Part shown: in pieces, positions 63,449 to 64,000 of the stretch
Numbering within the stretch: the stretch's first letter is position 1
Layout of the letters: the number at the start of each line of letters is the position of its first letter
Source of the DNA: an uncultured Bacteroidales bacterium
GTDB taxonomy: Bacteria > Bacteroidota > Bacteroidia > Bacteroidales > FEN-979
Direction of reading: 5' to 3'
Assembly (NCBI GenBank): GCA_903915465.1
Contig: CAIWTA010000046.1
Location: 1 to 64,000 of the forward strand
Length of the DNA: 64,000 bases
The notes under the pieces: generated by a model
What the model was told of the DNA's origin: nothing
Seen by the model: only the letters and a program-made list of their open reading frames with translations
Databases searched by the model: none
Program-made: the position numbers and the translations under genes

Positions 63449-63681
63449 GCGCTCAGGCCGCGCGGGCCTCGTCACCCCAACGCAGCTGCGCCCAGTGCTA
63501 TCTCACTTCGTTCGATTCACGCCTTCGGCGTGACCGCACTGGTCAAGGCTGCTTATGTGGTGACTGGTATTTTCTTTCGTTCTTTCTTTTGGTGGAAGCA
63601 AAAGAAAGTACAATTGACCAAAAAGTTATTATTCTTGATGTTCCTCTATTTTTCTATAGGTGGGCCACTCTGGGAGAAACT
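63449..63681. repeat. Variable-stem folded repeat, copy B (core 63449-63566) with extended tail
   Basis: Core matches 46557-46672; hairpin ctttcttttg-gtggaag-caaaagaaag at 63582-63608; tail matches window positions 1-66. Confidence 0.85.
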
Positions 63682-63752
63682 AAATACCGATTATATACCA
63701 ACAATCTAGCATCAGGAAGAAAGTCAATAATTGTAACTAAACAGAGGATCTT

Positions 63753-64000
63753 ATGAAAACGAAAATCATTTTTGCCACGATCATAGCTTTGGGAATTGGA
63801 TCAGCTTTCGGGCAAACCAGAACTCTCGGCCTGTTCATTAACGATACTGTGAATGCTTTCAAAGGCTATACCTTATTCGCACCCAAACATAATACAATGA
63901 CTTACCTTATCGACAACGAAGGACGGAAATGTCACGAGTGGTCTGCAAGCACTTATAATCCCGGGCAATCTGTTTACCTCCTTGAAAACGGCGACCTTCT
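63753..64000 (+). CDS. Arylsulfotransferase-like secreted protein, truncated by the window end
   Basis: MKTKIIFATIIALGIGSAFGQTRTLGLFINDTVNAFKGYTLFAPKHNTMTYLIDNEGRKCHEWSASTYNPGQSVYLLENGDLL, homologous to the middle of 56253-59339. Confidence 0.85.
   Translation, partial: MKTKIIFATIIALGIGSAFGQTRTLGLFINDTVNAFKGYTLFAPKHNTMTYLIDNEGRKCHEWSASTYNPGQSVYLLENGDL

Noticed and set aside
63401-63709. 102-aa ORF as a protein-coding gene
   Set aside because: Translation of the dispersed folded repeat; conserved at the DNA level by structure

Overview
The window reads as a Bacteroidota (Bacteroidales-like) chromosome segment. Evidence: T9SS sorting tails, a PorT-like gene, the rplM-rpsI-rpsB-tsf operon and TAnnTTTG promoter boxes. 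About 1-49 kb is mostly housekeeping: a POT transporter, pstSCAB, a tandem SurA/PpiC foldase cluster, guaB, a multihaem NapC/NirT cytochrome, nhaA, glyA, sixA-ppk, ftsB/priA, pfkA, cutC, a GH20 hexosaminidase, frr/pyrH, secA, coaD, porT/ubiE and ribosomal genes. About 51-64 kb is an accessory cluster of secreted mosaic proteins built from arylsulfotransferase-like, SUMF1/FGE-like, metallophosphoesterase, DUF1566 and dockerin-like modules, preceded by an ECF sigma / small membrane protein / Spy-like module. No rRNA, tRNA, CRISPR array or transposase gene was recognised. The least explained signal is intergenic. (i) A dispersed ~115 bp folded element occurs at 46557-46672 and 63449-63566; its stems differ in sequence between the copies yet stay complementary within each copy. 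The longer tail of the second copy also appears at window position 1. (ii) Several families of short-period (7-8 bp) or inverted repeats abut gene ends. One is a GATCCGA heptad family that brackets a stand-alone four-helix-bundle (S23/IVS-like) gene in inverted orientation. All calls come from reading the sequence; no database searches were run.
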